Below, in pieces: positions 32,728 through 45,407 of a stretch of DNA of 64,000 nt (positions are counted from its first letter, which is position 1; each line of letters starts with the position of its first letter). The position numbers were made by a program, and so were the translations under genes. The notes under the pieces are model-generated. The model made no database searches. It saw only the letters and a program-made list of their open reading frames with translations, and was not told the origin of the DNA. This DNA is from Nissolia schottii (lineage: Eukaryota > Streptophyta > Magnoliopsida > Fabales > Fabaceae), in assembly GCA_003254905.1 (NCBI GenBank), contig QANU01025256.1, positions 186,001 to 250,000 on the forward strand, given 5' to 3'.

Positions 32728-35434
32728 TTTTACCCCCCCGCAAGCTGGACGTGGTTGATGTATATCAATCAAAGCCAAGCTTGGAGATGAGATGAACAAA
32801 TGTGCGAAGTGGCAATGCTTTGGTGAGGAGGTCAGTACACTGTTCTGTGGTGGAAACAGGTAGTAAGCGCATAAGCCCAGCCAGATACCTTTCTCTGACA
32901 ATGTGGCAATCAATGTCTAAGTGCTTTGTTCGCTCATGGAACACAGGGTTAGCAGCAATATGAAGAGCACTTTGATTATCACAATAAACCAGGGCGGTTC
33001 TGGTAGGAGGACACTGCAAATCATGAAGCAGAAATGACAGTCATTGGAGCTCGCACGTGGCGCTAGCCAAAGCACGATATTCAGCTTCGGAGGATGACCT
33101 GGAGACAGTGCACTGTTTCTTTGCTTTCCAGAAGATCAAGGATTCAGCAATAAAAAAACAGTAACCTGAGACAGACCTTCGAGTATCAAGACACCCTCCC
33201 CAGTCAGCATCACTGTACCCCACGAGTTGTAGGGAAGAGGATCGTGGGAAGAAAACTCCACGACCTGGAGCACCTTTGAGATAACGCAACACTCTCATGG
33301 CTACCCTGTAGTGTGTCATTGTTGGTGAAGCGAGAAATTGGCTCAACTGCTGGCAAGCAAAGCCAATATCAGGCCTTGTGGAATTCAGGTACAGCAACCT
33401 CCAATTAAGCGCATGTAGCCAGGGACATCTTCATACGGTTTTCCATTGTCTTGGTGCAATTTCACAGCAAAATCCAAAGGAGTGGATGCTGGTTTAGACT
33501 CCAGGGTGCCTGATTCTTGGAGTAAATCTATGCAGTACTTCCTTTGGGACAATGCTATTCCCTTGCTTGAATGTGAAACCTCAAGACCAAGGAAGTATCT
33601 CAGCTGGCCTAAGTCTTTGATCCTGAACTTGTCATCGAGGATAGACTTAATCCGCTGAAATTCAACCAAAGAGGAGCCTGCCAGGATTATGTCATCTACG
33701 TGCACAAGTAAGGCTGTGAAATCTGCTGGGGAACTATGAATAAACAGAGTGTGATCAGAGTGAGCTTGAGTGTATCCACAATTGAGAAGCACTTGGGAAA
33801 GTTTCTCAAACCACTGCCTGCTAGCCTGTTTGAGGCTGTATAAGTTCTTGATTAGTTTACAAACTTTTCCTGGCTATGAAACTACCAGACCTGGTGGTAT
33901 GGTCATGTAAACCTCCTCCTTCAAATCTCCATGCAAGAAAGCATTATTTACATCTAGTTGATGGAGATGCCACATCTTGATAGAAGCAACAACTAACAAC
34001 GCACGATTGGTGGTCATTTTAGCTACAGGGGAAAACGTGTCAAAGTAATCAATCCCTTCAATTTGATTATACCCCTTTGCTATAAGCCTTGCTTTGTACC
34101 TCTCAATTGACCCATCAGACCTCCTTTTGATCTTAAAAACCCACTTGTTGCCAATGGGAGTAAAATTGTGAGGCAGGTCTGTAATGATCCATGTCTTATT
34201 CAGCTCCAAAGCATCCAATTTAGCTTGCATAGCTTCTTGCCAGCACTTGTGCTTGCTGGCCTCACCATAATTTCTTGGCTCATAATCAATGTCAACAGCA
34301 GACAAGAAATTCAACCAGGATGGAGCCAAATTTCTGTAAGAGACATAATTGGACAAGGGATACTTACAGTGTGGTGAGGATGATGATTGTAGCAGGGCAG
34401 TTGGTGCTGTCATGTGTACTTGGTTGCAATGGTAATCCTGCAAGGATTGTGGTGGCCTCCTCAGCCTAGTAGATTGCCTTAGTTTCGGTTGAGCTGCAGG
34501 TTGCATCTCAGTTACAGTAGCAAGTTCAGTTACAGGTTGCACATCATCATTAGTAGGCTGCACATTATCATCAGCAGGCTGCACAATGTCAGGTGGAATG
34601 GTTGTTACCTCAGACAGGTAATCAGGCTCAAAATGTGTTGTAGCCTGTGCTGGTGCCAAGGGGTTATGGCTAGGCAATTGAACCTGTTGCCTGTATGGGA
34701 GAACATGATCATAAAATCTGACATTTCTAGAGACTTGTATGACCATAGTTCTCAGGTTATACATCACAAAATAGTTCTCAGGTTATACATCACAAAACCC
34801 TTCACCCCTGGCTTGAACCCCAAAAAGACACACTTGTCTGCTCTGGGGTCAAATTTGCCCCTCCCTGCTACTAGAGTTGATGCATAACACAGCCCCCAAA
34901 TGTCCTGATCTGTTCTATGTCAGGTTCAGCATCATATAGTACATGGTAGGGTGAGTGATTATCTAGTAAGGGAGTGCTTATTCTATTTATAAGGTAAGTT
35001 GCATGGATTACAGCATATGACCAAAATCTCTTTGGCAAATTAGATTGAAACAAAAGTGCCCTAGCCACATTAAGCACATGTTGATGTTTTCTTTCTACTC
35101 TTGCATTTTGTTGAGGTGTCTCTCTACATGAAGTTTGGTGTATGATGCCCATGGAATGGTAAAAATCAGGTAGGTTAAATTCAGGTCCATTATCACTTCT
35201 AATGACCTTAACCTTAGTGCCAAATTGGGTTAAAATGAAAGTTACAAATCTCTTAACACTGTTCATGACCTCAGCCTTGGACCTCAACATGAATGTCCAA
35301 GTAAAACGACTAAAATCATCAACAGCCGTGAGGAAATACTTATGTCCATGGTAACCAATCACAGAAAAAGGTCCCCAAATATCCAAGTGAATGAGTTCAA
35401 ACTTGGCCTTAGCCTTTGTATTACTAATTGCATA

Positions 35435-37915
35435 TGGTAAACATCTTTGTCTAGCAAAGTGACAAATATCACAAGGAGAGTATTCTACTTTGTTTACAAA
35501 GGGAAATTTCTTATTCATTAAAGTCATTCTAGCTAGAAATGGATGTCCAAGCCTGAAATGACATAGAGCATCCTGGGAAATTATGGCAGAACTTTCACAA
35601 TCTGCAGTGACAGTGGCAGTGACAACATCAGAAGAACCACGGCTGTGAACTGATGCAGCAGGACAAGGACCATGACTTGCAACCAAGTAATACAGCCCAC
35701 CCACCTGCCTACCAGAACCAATCATCCTCTTGTTGTGCACCTCCTGAATCACACATTTATCATGCAGAAAAGTGAGTGAGTAATTTCTTGCAGCAGCTAG
35801 TTTAGAAATTGAGATTAGGTTTACTCTGAAATCAGCTACATAGAGTACATTTACTAGGCTCAATTCGGAAGGAAAAATGACCTCTCCTGAATGCTCAGCA
35901 ATCATGCTAGCTCCATTAGGGAGCTTGATTTCTACAGGCTTAATTTTCTTGTAACAATTAAACCAGGACAGTTTAGAACATATGTGATCTGTTGCCCCTG
36001 AGTCAAAGATCCATGTGTTCCAAGTGCATTGAGATGCTAGTATTGATAGAGTGTGTTTCATACCTGGTTCAGGTGTATGTATAGTCACTTGTGAAACACT
36101 TGCTGGAGAAGTCTGTGCTGCATTGCTTTGCTGAATTAAAGCAAGCAGACTTTGATACTGTTCTTGAGTGAAACCAGATCCTGAATTCTGCTGCTGATCT
36201 GGTCCAGATTTGGTTTCACTTTTCGTGTCTGAATCCTTAGTGCTCACAGAATTTGCTGAAGGATTTTTAGTCCTCCAATGAGCAGGATATCCTATAATCC
36301 TGAAGCATTCTTCATACACATGGCCTATTTTGCCACAATTCGTGCAAGACTTGCCATTATTACTCTTGATTTTAGCATTAGATTTGTTAGCAGAAGCATA
36401 ATTGATGTGAATCTTTTCCTCATCATCTAGATCTCCATCAATTTCACGCTCTTGTTGTGCTACCAAAGTAAAAACACGATTAAGTGAAGGAAGTGTGTCC
36501 TTCATGAGAATTTGAGACCTGACCACTCCAAATTTCTCATCAAGGCCTGTAAGGAATCTCAGGATATAATCCTGCTCCCTGTGCATACGAATGTTCCTAG
36601 TTGCAAGACAATTGCACTTAATTGCACAGCTACACTCGAGGCAGGGTCGATAATTCTCCAACTCCTCCCATAGAGTTTNCTTTGTCTAGCAAAGTGACAA
36701 ATATCACAAGGAGAGTATTCTACTTTGTCTAGCAAAGGGAAATTTCTTATTCATTAAAGCCATTCTAGCTGGAGATGGATGTCCAAACCTGAAATGCCAT
36801 AGAGCATCCTGTGGAATTATGGCAGAACTCTCACAATCTGCAGTGACAGTGGCAGTGACAACATCAGAAGAACCACTGCTGTGAACTGATGCAGCAGGAC
36901 ATGGACCATGACTTGCAACCAAGTAATACAGCCCACCAACCTGCCTACCAGAACCAATCATCCTCTTGTTGTGCACCTCCTGAATCACACATTCATCATG
37001 CAGAAAAGTGAGTGAGTAATTTCTTGCAGCAGCTAGTTTAGAAATTGAGATTAGGTTTACTCTGAAATCAGCTACATAGAGTACATTTACTAGGCTCAAT
37101 CCGGAAGGAAAAATGACCTCTCCTGAATGCTCAGCAATCATGCTAGCTCCATTAGGGAGCTTGATTTCTATAGGCTTAATTTTCTTGTAACAATTAAACC
37201 AGGACAGTTTAGAAGATATGTGATCCGTTGCCCCTGAGTCAAAGTTCCATGTGTGCCAAGTGCATTGAGATGCTAGTATTGATAGAATGTGTTTCATACC
37301 TGGTTCAGGTGTATGTATAGTCACTTGTGAAACACTTGCTGGAGAAGTCTGTGCTGCATTGCTTTGTTGAATTAAAGCAAGCAAACTTTGATACTGTTCT
37401 TGAGTGAAACCAGATCCTGAATTCTGCAGCTGATCTGGTCCAGATTTGGTTTCACTTTTCGTGTCTGAATCCTCAGTGCTCACAGAATTTGCTGAAGGAT
37501 TTTTAGTCCTGCAATGAGCAGGATATCCTATAATCCTGAAGCATTCTTCATACACATGGCCTGTTTTGCCACAATTCGTGCAAGACTTGCCATTATTACT
37601 CTTGATTTTAGCATTAGATTTGTTAGCAGAAGCATAATTGATGTGAATCTTTTCCTCATCATCTAGATCTCCATCAATTTCACGCTCTTGTTGTGCTACC
37701 AAAGTAAAAACACGATTAAGTGAAGGAAGTGTGTCCTTCATGAGAATTTGAGACCTGACCACTCCAAATTTCTCATCAAGGCCTGTAAGGAATCTCAGGA
37801 TATAATCCTGCTCCCTGTGCATACGAATGTTCCTAGTTGCAAGACAATTGCACTTAATTGCACAGCTACACTCGAGGCAGGGTCGATAATTCTCCAACTC
37901 CTCCCATAGAGTTTT
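35435..37915 (-). repeat. Internal copia stretch present twice around an N
   Basis: The stretch of about 1.24 kb at 35435-36678 recurs nearly identically at 36680-37915, joined at an undetermined base at 36679. Either unequal exchange or an assembly join between two copies would produce this; the N favours an assembly cause. Confidence 0.85.
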
Positions 37916-38598
37916 CAATTCAGTAAAATATTCAATTACAGTCATGTTACCTTGCTGCATTGAGTAAAGATCATGTTGAATCTTTGCTATTCTCAAGAAA
38001 TCACTCAGTGCAAACCTTTCTTTCAAATCTCTCCAAACTGCTGCAGCATCATCGATTCCGTCGATGCTTCGAGCAATTGCTGGAGAAACGGAGTTCATTA
38101 TCCAGGAATGGATCATCATGTTACACCTCTCCCAGGGCTCATACATCGGATGAAATTCATCAGGCTTCTCGATCTCACCGCTTAGGAACTTATACTTGTT
38201 CTTCGCTATCATTGCTCTCCTCATCGACCTACTCCATCGATGATAATTTGAGCTAGTCAGAAGCACAGGAACTATAACTAGAGACGGATTCTCGCTTGGA
38301 TGCAATTAGTAAGGATTGTTCGGATTCAAGAGCGGATCTCCATTGCCGCTGGTGGAAGCTTCTCCGATCGAGCCTCCTGCAGCAGGATTTCCTCTATTCG
38401 CTTGAGCACGAACCATGGCGGAAGCGCAGCAGAACTCTGTGGATCAGAGCTCTGGTACCATCTTGAACTTCAAGAGAAAAATGGAGAGTGTGAAATTCTG
38501 TTATGGAAGCATTAGAATTCATTCCATTACTAATAGTGCTGTGTACATGCTTATATGCTAGAGTGATGGATCACCATACACCATACTAAAGCTAGTAG

Positions 38599-41203
38599 TG
38601 AAACACCCCTAGCCGATTCCGTACGCTCGAGCCGTACGTAATGCCTGCTAGGTTGTTTACTTCATGGTTCTTTCCCTTAGTTTTTCGAAAATACTGGCTT
38701 TAATAAAATAGCGCCCCCATTTCTCTTTTTTTTTTTCTTTTTTTTTTAGCATACAATGTCAAGCATACAATTTAAAACACACGAGCCGTGCGTGAGATAA
38801 AATAATATAACAAGCGATATCTCTGGTGAGTCGAACTTAAGTTAGTGGATACATAGATTACACACATCAGGGGTCTTTTGCAAATACAACTACACAACAT
38901 ACACTAGTGCCATTACATAGTCCATACATATATTTTCCGACCACATTTATTTCCCTATGATGACCATTTACGCAGCGGTCTAAGCTTCCTTGTGCACATC
39001 CTCCTCGGGTTTCGCGGCATCGGTATAATAAGACTCATCTTTCATTCCTGGAGCCATACACGAGTGGGGATAAGAACGACTGCGTTCTTAGTGGAAACTC
39101 TACGTGGCTGCTATAGTTCAATTACTCGGGCATTCTCCAGCCACTCAGGAAAACCTCTACGTTTCATGCAATGCTAAATCCTACTGGTTATTATCTTGTA
39201 CCTACACCCTGAGCAGCTTTATCTATTTTACTAGGTGACTGGGTGTCTAGTCTTGTCATTACTTAGGCTTCGCGCTTGTTAACTGTACGTGGCTTCTAGA
39301 GACATATTAGTCGTCTTGGGACGTTCCCTTGACGATACATAATGCATGAACAGTTATACATAATGCTTAAACAGGTATATATACATATTTATCATCAAAT
39401 CATCATTCATTCAATCATACATGGGACTACATAGTGCATGAGGGGACTTGGGGATCTCTTACGCGCTCTGTGGCTGCGTCCTACTTAGTCCTTGCACCTT
39501 TGTAGCCATGGCCTCGGACTACAACCTCTTTTTGCTACTATTGCATCGACCCGGCAGCGCTCTTTACCGGTGTGGTAGCTAACCACGTAAGGCTCATAGG
39601 AGGTAAACATCGAATGCAATTAGTGCAACCATCCCCTATGGCATGGCGAGGGATCAGACCTATGAATGATCAGGCGTGGACACGCTTTGACCGGCCCTAT
39701 GGCGCGATCCGTTTCTCTTTTTCTCTTTTAGTGGGGCCCCTTAGTTTCATTTCATTCATGCAGGCCTATGCCTGAGTTTCATAGCTGGGCCTATGCCCGT
39801 TTGGTATCGTGGTCAGGTCTCTTTACCTGCGTTGCTCGTAACCAATCCATCTTGCTGAACTGGCGAGGGGCGTGTCTATAAGACTTTGCCAAGAGAGTAG
39901 GGATTCCTAATCATATAACTATACTCCTTAACTGGGTCGGCCGTACCAACTGGGGTCGGGACCTTCTTAACTTTCTTTATTCCCTAGAATTTCATTATGA
40001 TCTTCGTTAAACTTTTAAGGTGAACCTCTAATTCTCTAAGGTCGCCCTAACTCCTACGACGGCCTTTCCTCATGATGCATGCTTAAATTAGGCAAAAACA
40101 TCCATGCTATACAGATTGGATTCCATAGAACCTTTAAAATCATAATTTTCCATTAGGAATTCGAATGCTTAAAATTGTGCATTCGATTGCTTCTTTCAAT
40201 CGAATCCCTTAGGGATTCAATCGGCTGAAATCCTTCTCGGGGTTTCATTCGATTGAAATCCTCAAGTATTCGATTGAAATCCGTCGCGGTCTTGCATTCG
40301 AGTGCAATCCTCAAGCATTCGATTGAAATCCCCAAAATCTTCTTTCAATCGAATCCGTGGGAATTCAATCGATTGCTACAGTGAAAAAATCGCCCCAGAG
40401 TGCAAATTCTCCAGGGTTTTCTCCGCGAAACATTTTTCGCTTCAACAGTAATCCAATCCATACAGTTATGGTTTCCAAACCTCAAAATCTTCTAAATCTA
40501 GCCTCCCTAACTCATTTCTCATAATTTTTACAAAACAGTTTTTCAGTCACATACACAGAAATGCATTTAAACAATCATTAAACAAACCACATAGACAGTG
40601 GGCTTAGAGTTACCCACTTCCTACGGGGATTTGAAGTTGATATGTGGAAGGTGGAGAAAATTCTCGTTGCAATGGTATGCTCCAAGAAATTTTTGAAAGT
40701 CCGGTAGCGCTCTTGCGATGTGCTCGAACGGTACTATAAAATGAAAATTTAAAGAAACAGCAGAGCATTTATGACTCTGCTGCCATGCACCCCGGGTCCC
40801 TTATATAGGCACGCCCCCCCCTTTTTTTCTTTTGCATATAATTAAATAACTAATTATTAAATGATTATTATTACATAATTATTCTATTATAATTATTATA
40901 ATTATCCTAGCCCTTACTCTATATTTATTTTTTTTCCTAATTATTTCTAATTGTTCCTGGTCCACACCCGAGTCCCCAAAAATATCTCAAATTATATATT
41001 CGTGACCTAGGAATTTTCTCGGCCATGATGGCGGTCCAAAACAAGATGGCAGGGTCACAACCTCCTAATTTCCTCCAATTTGAAGGGGACCGGCTCCCTA
41101 ACTAGATTTTCTCTGACCCTAATTCGGGGTACTTTACACTTTCTACCTAGCCAAAGGTGTGGATCGTGCCTAGGGTCTCCTTACGAAAAATCGGGTTGTT
41201 ACA
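38599..41203 (-). mobile_element. Solo LTR (2.6 kb) inserted in the copia LTR (fossil)
   Basis: On the minus strand it starts TGTAACAACCCG and ends GGGTGTTTCA, and it is flanked by the 5 bp duplication AGTAG (38594-38598 and 41204-41208). A TATA box (CTATATAAGGG on the minus strand, about 40798-40809) marks the LTR promoter. There is no coding domain, so it is a solo LTR, probably Ty3/gypsy by size and ends. It must be younger than the copia element it interrupts. Confidence 0.85.
40150..40375. repeat. Cluster of ATTCGATTGAAATCC motifs in the solo LTR
   Basis: The core TTCAATCGAAT and its inverse ATTCGATTGAA occur about eight times in 225 bp in both orientations, some degenerate, spaced irregularly, upstream of the LTR TATA box in neither a simple tandem nor a single palindrome. 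Confidence 0.8.
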
Positions 41204-41479
41204 AGTAGCATAGTAATACTACTTACAGCTTACAGCTGCTAAACCGTAATCGGTTACAAGCAGAATAACAGAAATATGAAAGTATAGAAACGTGGCATAA
41301 TTCAGCACAGCCTTCTATTATCATTTTAAAAACTTTTCCTTTCCTTTCCCTCTGAAAAAAAACCTCTCACACACACCTAAAGAGGGAGGGGAGATTTGTT
41401 GATGCTTGCTGCGAATTGAACATTGCATATTTAAAGAAGCTTGCACTTGATTGTTGGACTATATGGAACTTCACATATA

Positions 41480-42640
41480 TAATGCTTGTATTTGCATTTC
41501 ATTATCAAGAGATTTTCAAGTGTTTGAAATTACACGAGGCTTGATATAAGTGTTTGTTAAGTGATGGAGATTGGTCCGTGGCATTAGAAATATCTAAAAA
41601 GTTGGAAGTGTTCTATAATGTCACTGAAATGTTCTCTAGCACTCAATATCCAACTAACAATGCATATTTTCCTAAAGTCTGTGAAATTAGATTGTCTTTT
41701 ATTGAATGAATTTCTTCTCAAAACAAAACCATAAGAACTTTGGCTGCAAATATGATTGCAAAGTTTGACAAGTACTGGGGTATGATTAATGTGGTGGTGA
41801 CTATAGGGGTATGTTTTGGATCCAAGTTACAAAATAAAGTTGTTGAACTATATTTCTTCCCTCACATGTATGGAGGGGAAAATGCTAATGAAATGAAAAA
41901 GGTGAAAAGATTATTAGAAGATTTAGTTAATGAATATCAAGCTAGTGACAGAAGTATGAGGAGTGCTCACATGACTAGTGATTTTACTACCTCTTTATCC
42001 TTGAAACAAAGTAGTTCTCTTTCAAATAAAGATAAATGGAAGAGCAACTACTTAAAATATGTGATATGTGGGAGAAACTACTACAGAGGACACTCTTAAA
42101 TCTGAGTTAGATTGTTACTTTAAAGAGTTTGTCTTGTTTGATCAACCTGATGAAGAGCATTTTGATATATTGGGTTATTGGAAAGATATTGGTGTGAAAT
42201 ACCCAACCTTGCAAAGAATAATAAAAAGGCTTTCTAGTAGTCCCTATCTTTACTTCGGAATCTGCATTTAGCACAAATAGTCATTTTTTGAATCCACATT
42301 ACAATAGGTTACTTCCAAAAACAGTTGAGGCATTGATGTGTTCTCAGGATTTGTTACTTAAAGCATTTTTAGGTTATATTTTACATAACTTTTATCCATA
42401 TTTTTTTTGTTTGTTAATGTTTCTTCTTATTTTATCTACTAACTTCTGTTATAATTGTTAGCTTCTTCAAATGGAAAAGCTCAATGTATGATATGAAAAT
42501 ATTTGATGGTAAAGATGTTGACAATACTGATTCAAGGGTAGGAGTATTTGTACTTATATTAGATTCCTTAATTTTTTTACTTTCTTTAAGACTTGTAATA
42601 AGTTTGTCTCTTTTTTTTATTATTTATTTGTAGGTAATTG
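41480..42640 (+). pseudogene. hAT-family DNA transposase relic
   Basis: Plus-strand pieces match the C-terminal half of plant hAT (RICESLEEPER-like) transposases: LLSDGDWSVALEISKKLEVFYNVTE-like sequence near 41560, AANMIAKFDKYWG (41742 on), the domain ending VRKLLEDLV-like, and the dimerisation region ELDCYFKEF, FDILGYWK, YPTLQRI and then SAFSTN and TVEALMCSQD near 42260-42350. Stops (for example between ARL-like and SSQNK near 41707) and frame changes split it, and the N-terminal BED finger is not present next to it. No terminal repeats could be assigned; the copia element may separate it from its left half. Confidence 0.75.
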
Positions 42641-43173
42641 GCACTCAAGTTCAAGAATGAAGATCATGAAGTTTATGAGAATTACGAAAACATTTTGTGT
42701 TTTATTTGTTGGACATTTTCTTAAGAAATAGTATTTGTTATAATTGATGTTTTCTTAAGAAATATTGTTTGTCTAATTTGTTGGGTGTAATATTGTTGAT
42801 TTGGTAAGAGGATTATGAAGTTTATGAGGAATATTATGAAGACATTTTGACGTTTTGTTGGGTGAATTTTACTTTTCTTTTTTGTTTTTTTTTTATTTTT
42901 GAAAGTAGTATTTTTAGAATTTGTGGATACCTATGGGACGTGGATATCCAATGGATATGGGTGTAGTGGAGAATTTCTACCTGAGATGGATGATTGAATT
43001 TGAGGGAGAATTTATACCCAAGGTTAATATTAGTTATGGGGAGAATTCAAAACTGCACTAAATATGATGCTAAAATACCTAGAAAATGCATGAGTTAGTA
43101 TAAAAGAGATATGAAAGGATAACCAAAGATAACTTTCATGAGAGAGTTATCATTGGCCAAGGGTACAAGGTTT

Positions 43174-43394
43174 GGGGACAATTTGGTCTTTTCATGTTTC
43201 AAAACATTTCAATACCATGAGAATCCAATAATCCCATAAGGGGAGGTGTGAATGAAAATGATGCAATTTTCATTCACGAAAATGCAAGTTGTCTAGGAAT
43301 GTTTTTTTAAAACCTTAAATTAAACATGGGATTATAGTATCATAGTCACATTCCCGGAAATTTGAGAAGATTCCGCGAACCACTCGCTTCCTAT
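43174..43394. mobile_element. Right-end copy of the PIF/Harbinger-like element
   Basis: From 'caatttggtcttttcatg' to 'ccgcgaaccactcgcttcc' this matches the last 220 bp of the element at 63102-63913, including 'aatgcaattttcattca'-like and 'tttttttaaaacctt' words. Its left end was not found, so it is truncated or diverged. Confidence 0.7.
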
Positions 43395-44217
43395 GATTTT
43401 TTTTTTTCTAGATCTCTCACTACCTCTAACTATTGGACTACCTCCATTTGGTCTTCTCTCCTAACTAGGGTTTTTATTGGCCTTCATGCATGCCCCAACT
43501 ACCTAAAATGAGATTCTACTATCTTTTCATTTTCACAATAGTGTACCCCAATTTCTTCCCTATTGCATAATTGGTAATCCTATATCATGTCTATTGTGTC
43601 TACTTATCTAGCGCAATATCCTCATCTCTACAACACTTTGTTTATTTTCTTGTAGGCTTTTTATCACCCAACATTCATTCTCATACGACATTTCCCGTCT
43701 TAGAGTTGGGCAGTACAATTTTCTCCTTAAATTTGAGTGGTACTTTTTTAACACAAAGAACACATGAAGCACTTCTCCACTCCAAGCAACCAGCTTGAAT
43801 CCTATGGTTTAATTCTCCCTCTATTAAATGGAAAAAATATATAACTTGCTGAAAATACTTTCATATTTGAATAATTGAATGTTGTACAAACTCTTTCAAG
43901 TTGTATTAGTGCAAACGCTCTTCTAGATAATGGATGGAAGAGATAATGACTTCTTGTCTTGTCGTATTGACTATATGCTCCAGAAGTCTTTATCTCCATT
44001 GCAATTCCTTTTTGTTTTGACGTGGGGTTAGACTCCCCTAGGTATTTGTGTTTTGCATTCATTTTCCTAGTACAAACTAGGTTAATTTATGTTGTGATGG
44101 GATGCAAACCATTTAAAACTACCAATCAAAATGGGCTCTCTATTTTATCTCACATCTTATGCAATAAAGTTTGGAGTTACAAAGGATTATGCTATGCGCT
44201 TTTCTTTTCCATATACA
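43395..44217. other. Intergenic DNA, no gene recognised
   Basis: No protein similarity seen. The open frames at 43571-43798 and 43802-44062 have no recognisable family. Confidence 0.4.
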
Positions 44218-44219
44218 TC

Positions 44220-44253
<34 letters not shown>

Positions 44254-44254
44254 T
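44218..44254. repeat. (ACAT)n and (AT)n microsatellite
   Basis: About seven CATA units run into an AT tract. Confidence 0.9.
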
Positions 44255-44634
44255 TGGGTTATGATCAAAGTATTGTTACACTGCTTAATAACTTTTTGTA
44301 GAATTTAAATTTTATCGATCTAACTGTTAAATTATAACTAATTATCATATAGATTGTTTGCATCAAATTTAAAAAAAAATTGAACATCAATAAGGACGTG
44401 ATCAAATAGATTTTATTTTTGCTCATTTTTAACATATGTATTTTGTCGATTTTAAATCATGTAAAAAACTAGTCAAACGATTTTAGATTAATACCAAATT
44501 TTGTAGACATGAATTATAAGATATAAATTTTCAATCTAATGATAAGTTATTTTAAAAAAAATTATCTAAGTAAATAGTTATTAAATGGTGTAACAATTAT
44601 TAAAGTTACACCGATGTAACTTGATCCTAACCCA
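44255..44634. mobile_element. MITE-like TIR element
   Basis: The ends TTGGGTTATGATCAA and TTGATCCTAACCCA are inverted copies about 380 bp apart, with related 'gtaaca' words just inside each end. It is flanked by TATATA on both sides, consistent with a TA target duplication within a microsatellite. Non-coding. Confidence 0.65.
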
Positions 44635-44755
44635 TATATATTTATACACATAACAATTTAGGAAAGTTAATGACATCACTTGCCAACTGCAAATGCTTCA
44701 ACTTGTACCTTTTAATACATTTCTGTCTCTTAAAACTTTTTTTTTCTTCCCTCGG

Positions 44756-44994
44756 TTGATTGCGGATGATATGGAGTTCCAGTCTGGAGACACGCCAAAT
44801 TATACTACTTCAGATGGATCAATATGTATCATTCATAACTTCTCCTTTGAAAAGAATGGAGAAAATTGTTTACTTTTTGCTTATTACTATGTTTATTTTG
44901 GTATTAATCAACTGGTATTTTACAGGTTAAGATTCAAAAGGATAGTGAAGTGAGACTAAAGATTATTGGGACTCGAGTGGATGCTACTGAAATT
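44756..44994 (+). pseudogene. NRPB7: RNA polymerase II subunit 7 (RPB7) gene fragment
   Basis: Two exons of the C-terminal part of the Pol II stalk subunit. The first reads LIADDMEFQSGDTPNYTTSDGS (44756-44821) and the second VKIQKDSEVRLKIIGTRVDATEI (44926-44994, with an AG acceptor before it and GTATGC after it). I recall LIPDDMEFQ.GDMPNYTTSDGSVKIQKECEVRLKIIGTRVDATAIFC for Arabidopsis NRPB7, so identity is very high and the exon border after DGS is kept, though the first exon now lacks a GT donor. The N-terminal two thirds and the last exon are not nearby. The retained intron rules out a processed retrocopy; duplication or capture by a DNA element is more likely. Confidence 0.85.
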
Positions 44995-45407
44995 GTATGC
45001 CCTTAGTCTTAAACGTTTAGGGTTTGAGAAATTTTTGCTTAGACGCAAGTCTAACACCTCACATTTGAGCATATGCATAATTAAAGTGAGTCTTACTAGA
45101 CACATTTTTATTGCATAACCCACTAAGTAATTTTGGGTCTCATTTTATTATATGTGCGCACTCAAGTGTGATGTCTTATGTTTAAACATGAGAGTAGATC
45201 ATTTTAAGTTAAAATTTTAAAATGAGATTAAGTGTAATATTTTATTAGTAATTTTTTTATTATTTATATTATATACGAGTCTTACATTTTTAATTAATCG
45301 TAAAATGTTATATTAGACTTCACTTAATAATAAATTCACTTTGAGAGGATGCATGCCAAAAGGTATGGAAAAAAAAGGGTGTCTTGTCATTGCGTGGATT
45401 TAGGAGT

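Larger units (their letters stand above)
32485..41323 (-). mobile_element. Ty1/copia LTR retrotransposon (fossil), with nested solo LTR
   Basis: LTRs lie at 32485-32727 (downstream) and 38464-38598 plus 41204-41323 (upstream, split by an insert). By eye they differ at roughly eight of 245 positions, which suggests about one to two million years. A polypurine tract (GCGGGGGGGTAAAA on the minus strand) adjoins the downstream LTR, and TGGTACCAGAGC beside the upstream LTR fits an initiator-Met tRNA primer site. In order, gag with a CCHC knuckle, protease (FDSGATDH), integrase, reverse transcriptase (LVHVDDIILAG) and RNase H are recognisable on the minus strand from 38305 to 32770. It is broken, with a handful of breaks, but long open stretches remain. 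Part of the gag to integrase stretch is present twice. I saw no matching 5 bp target duplication. The lineage may be Ale/Retrofit-like. Confidence 0.93.
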
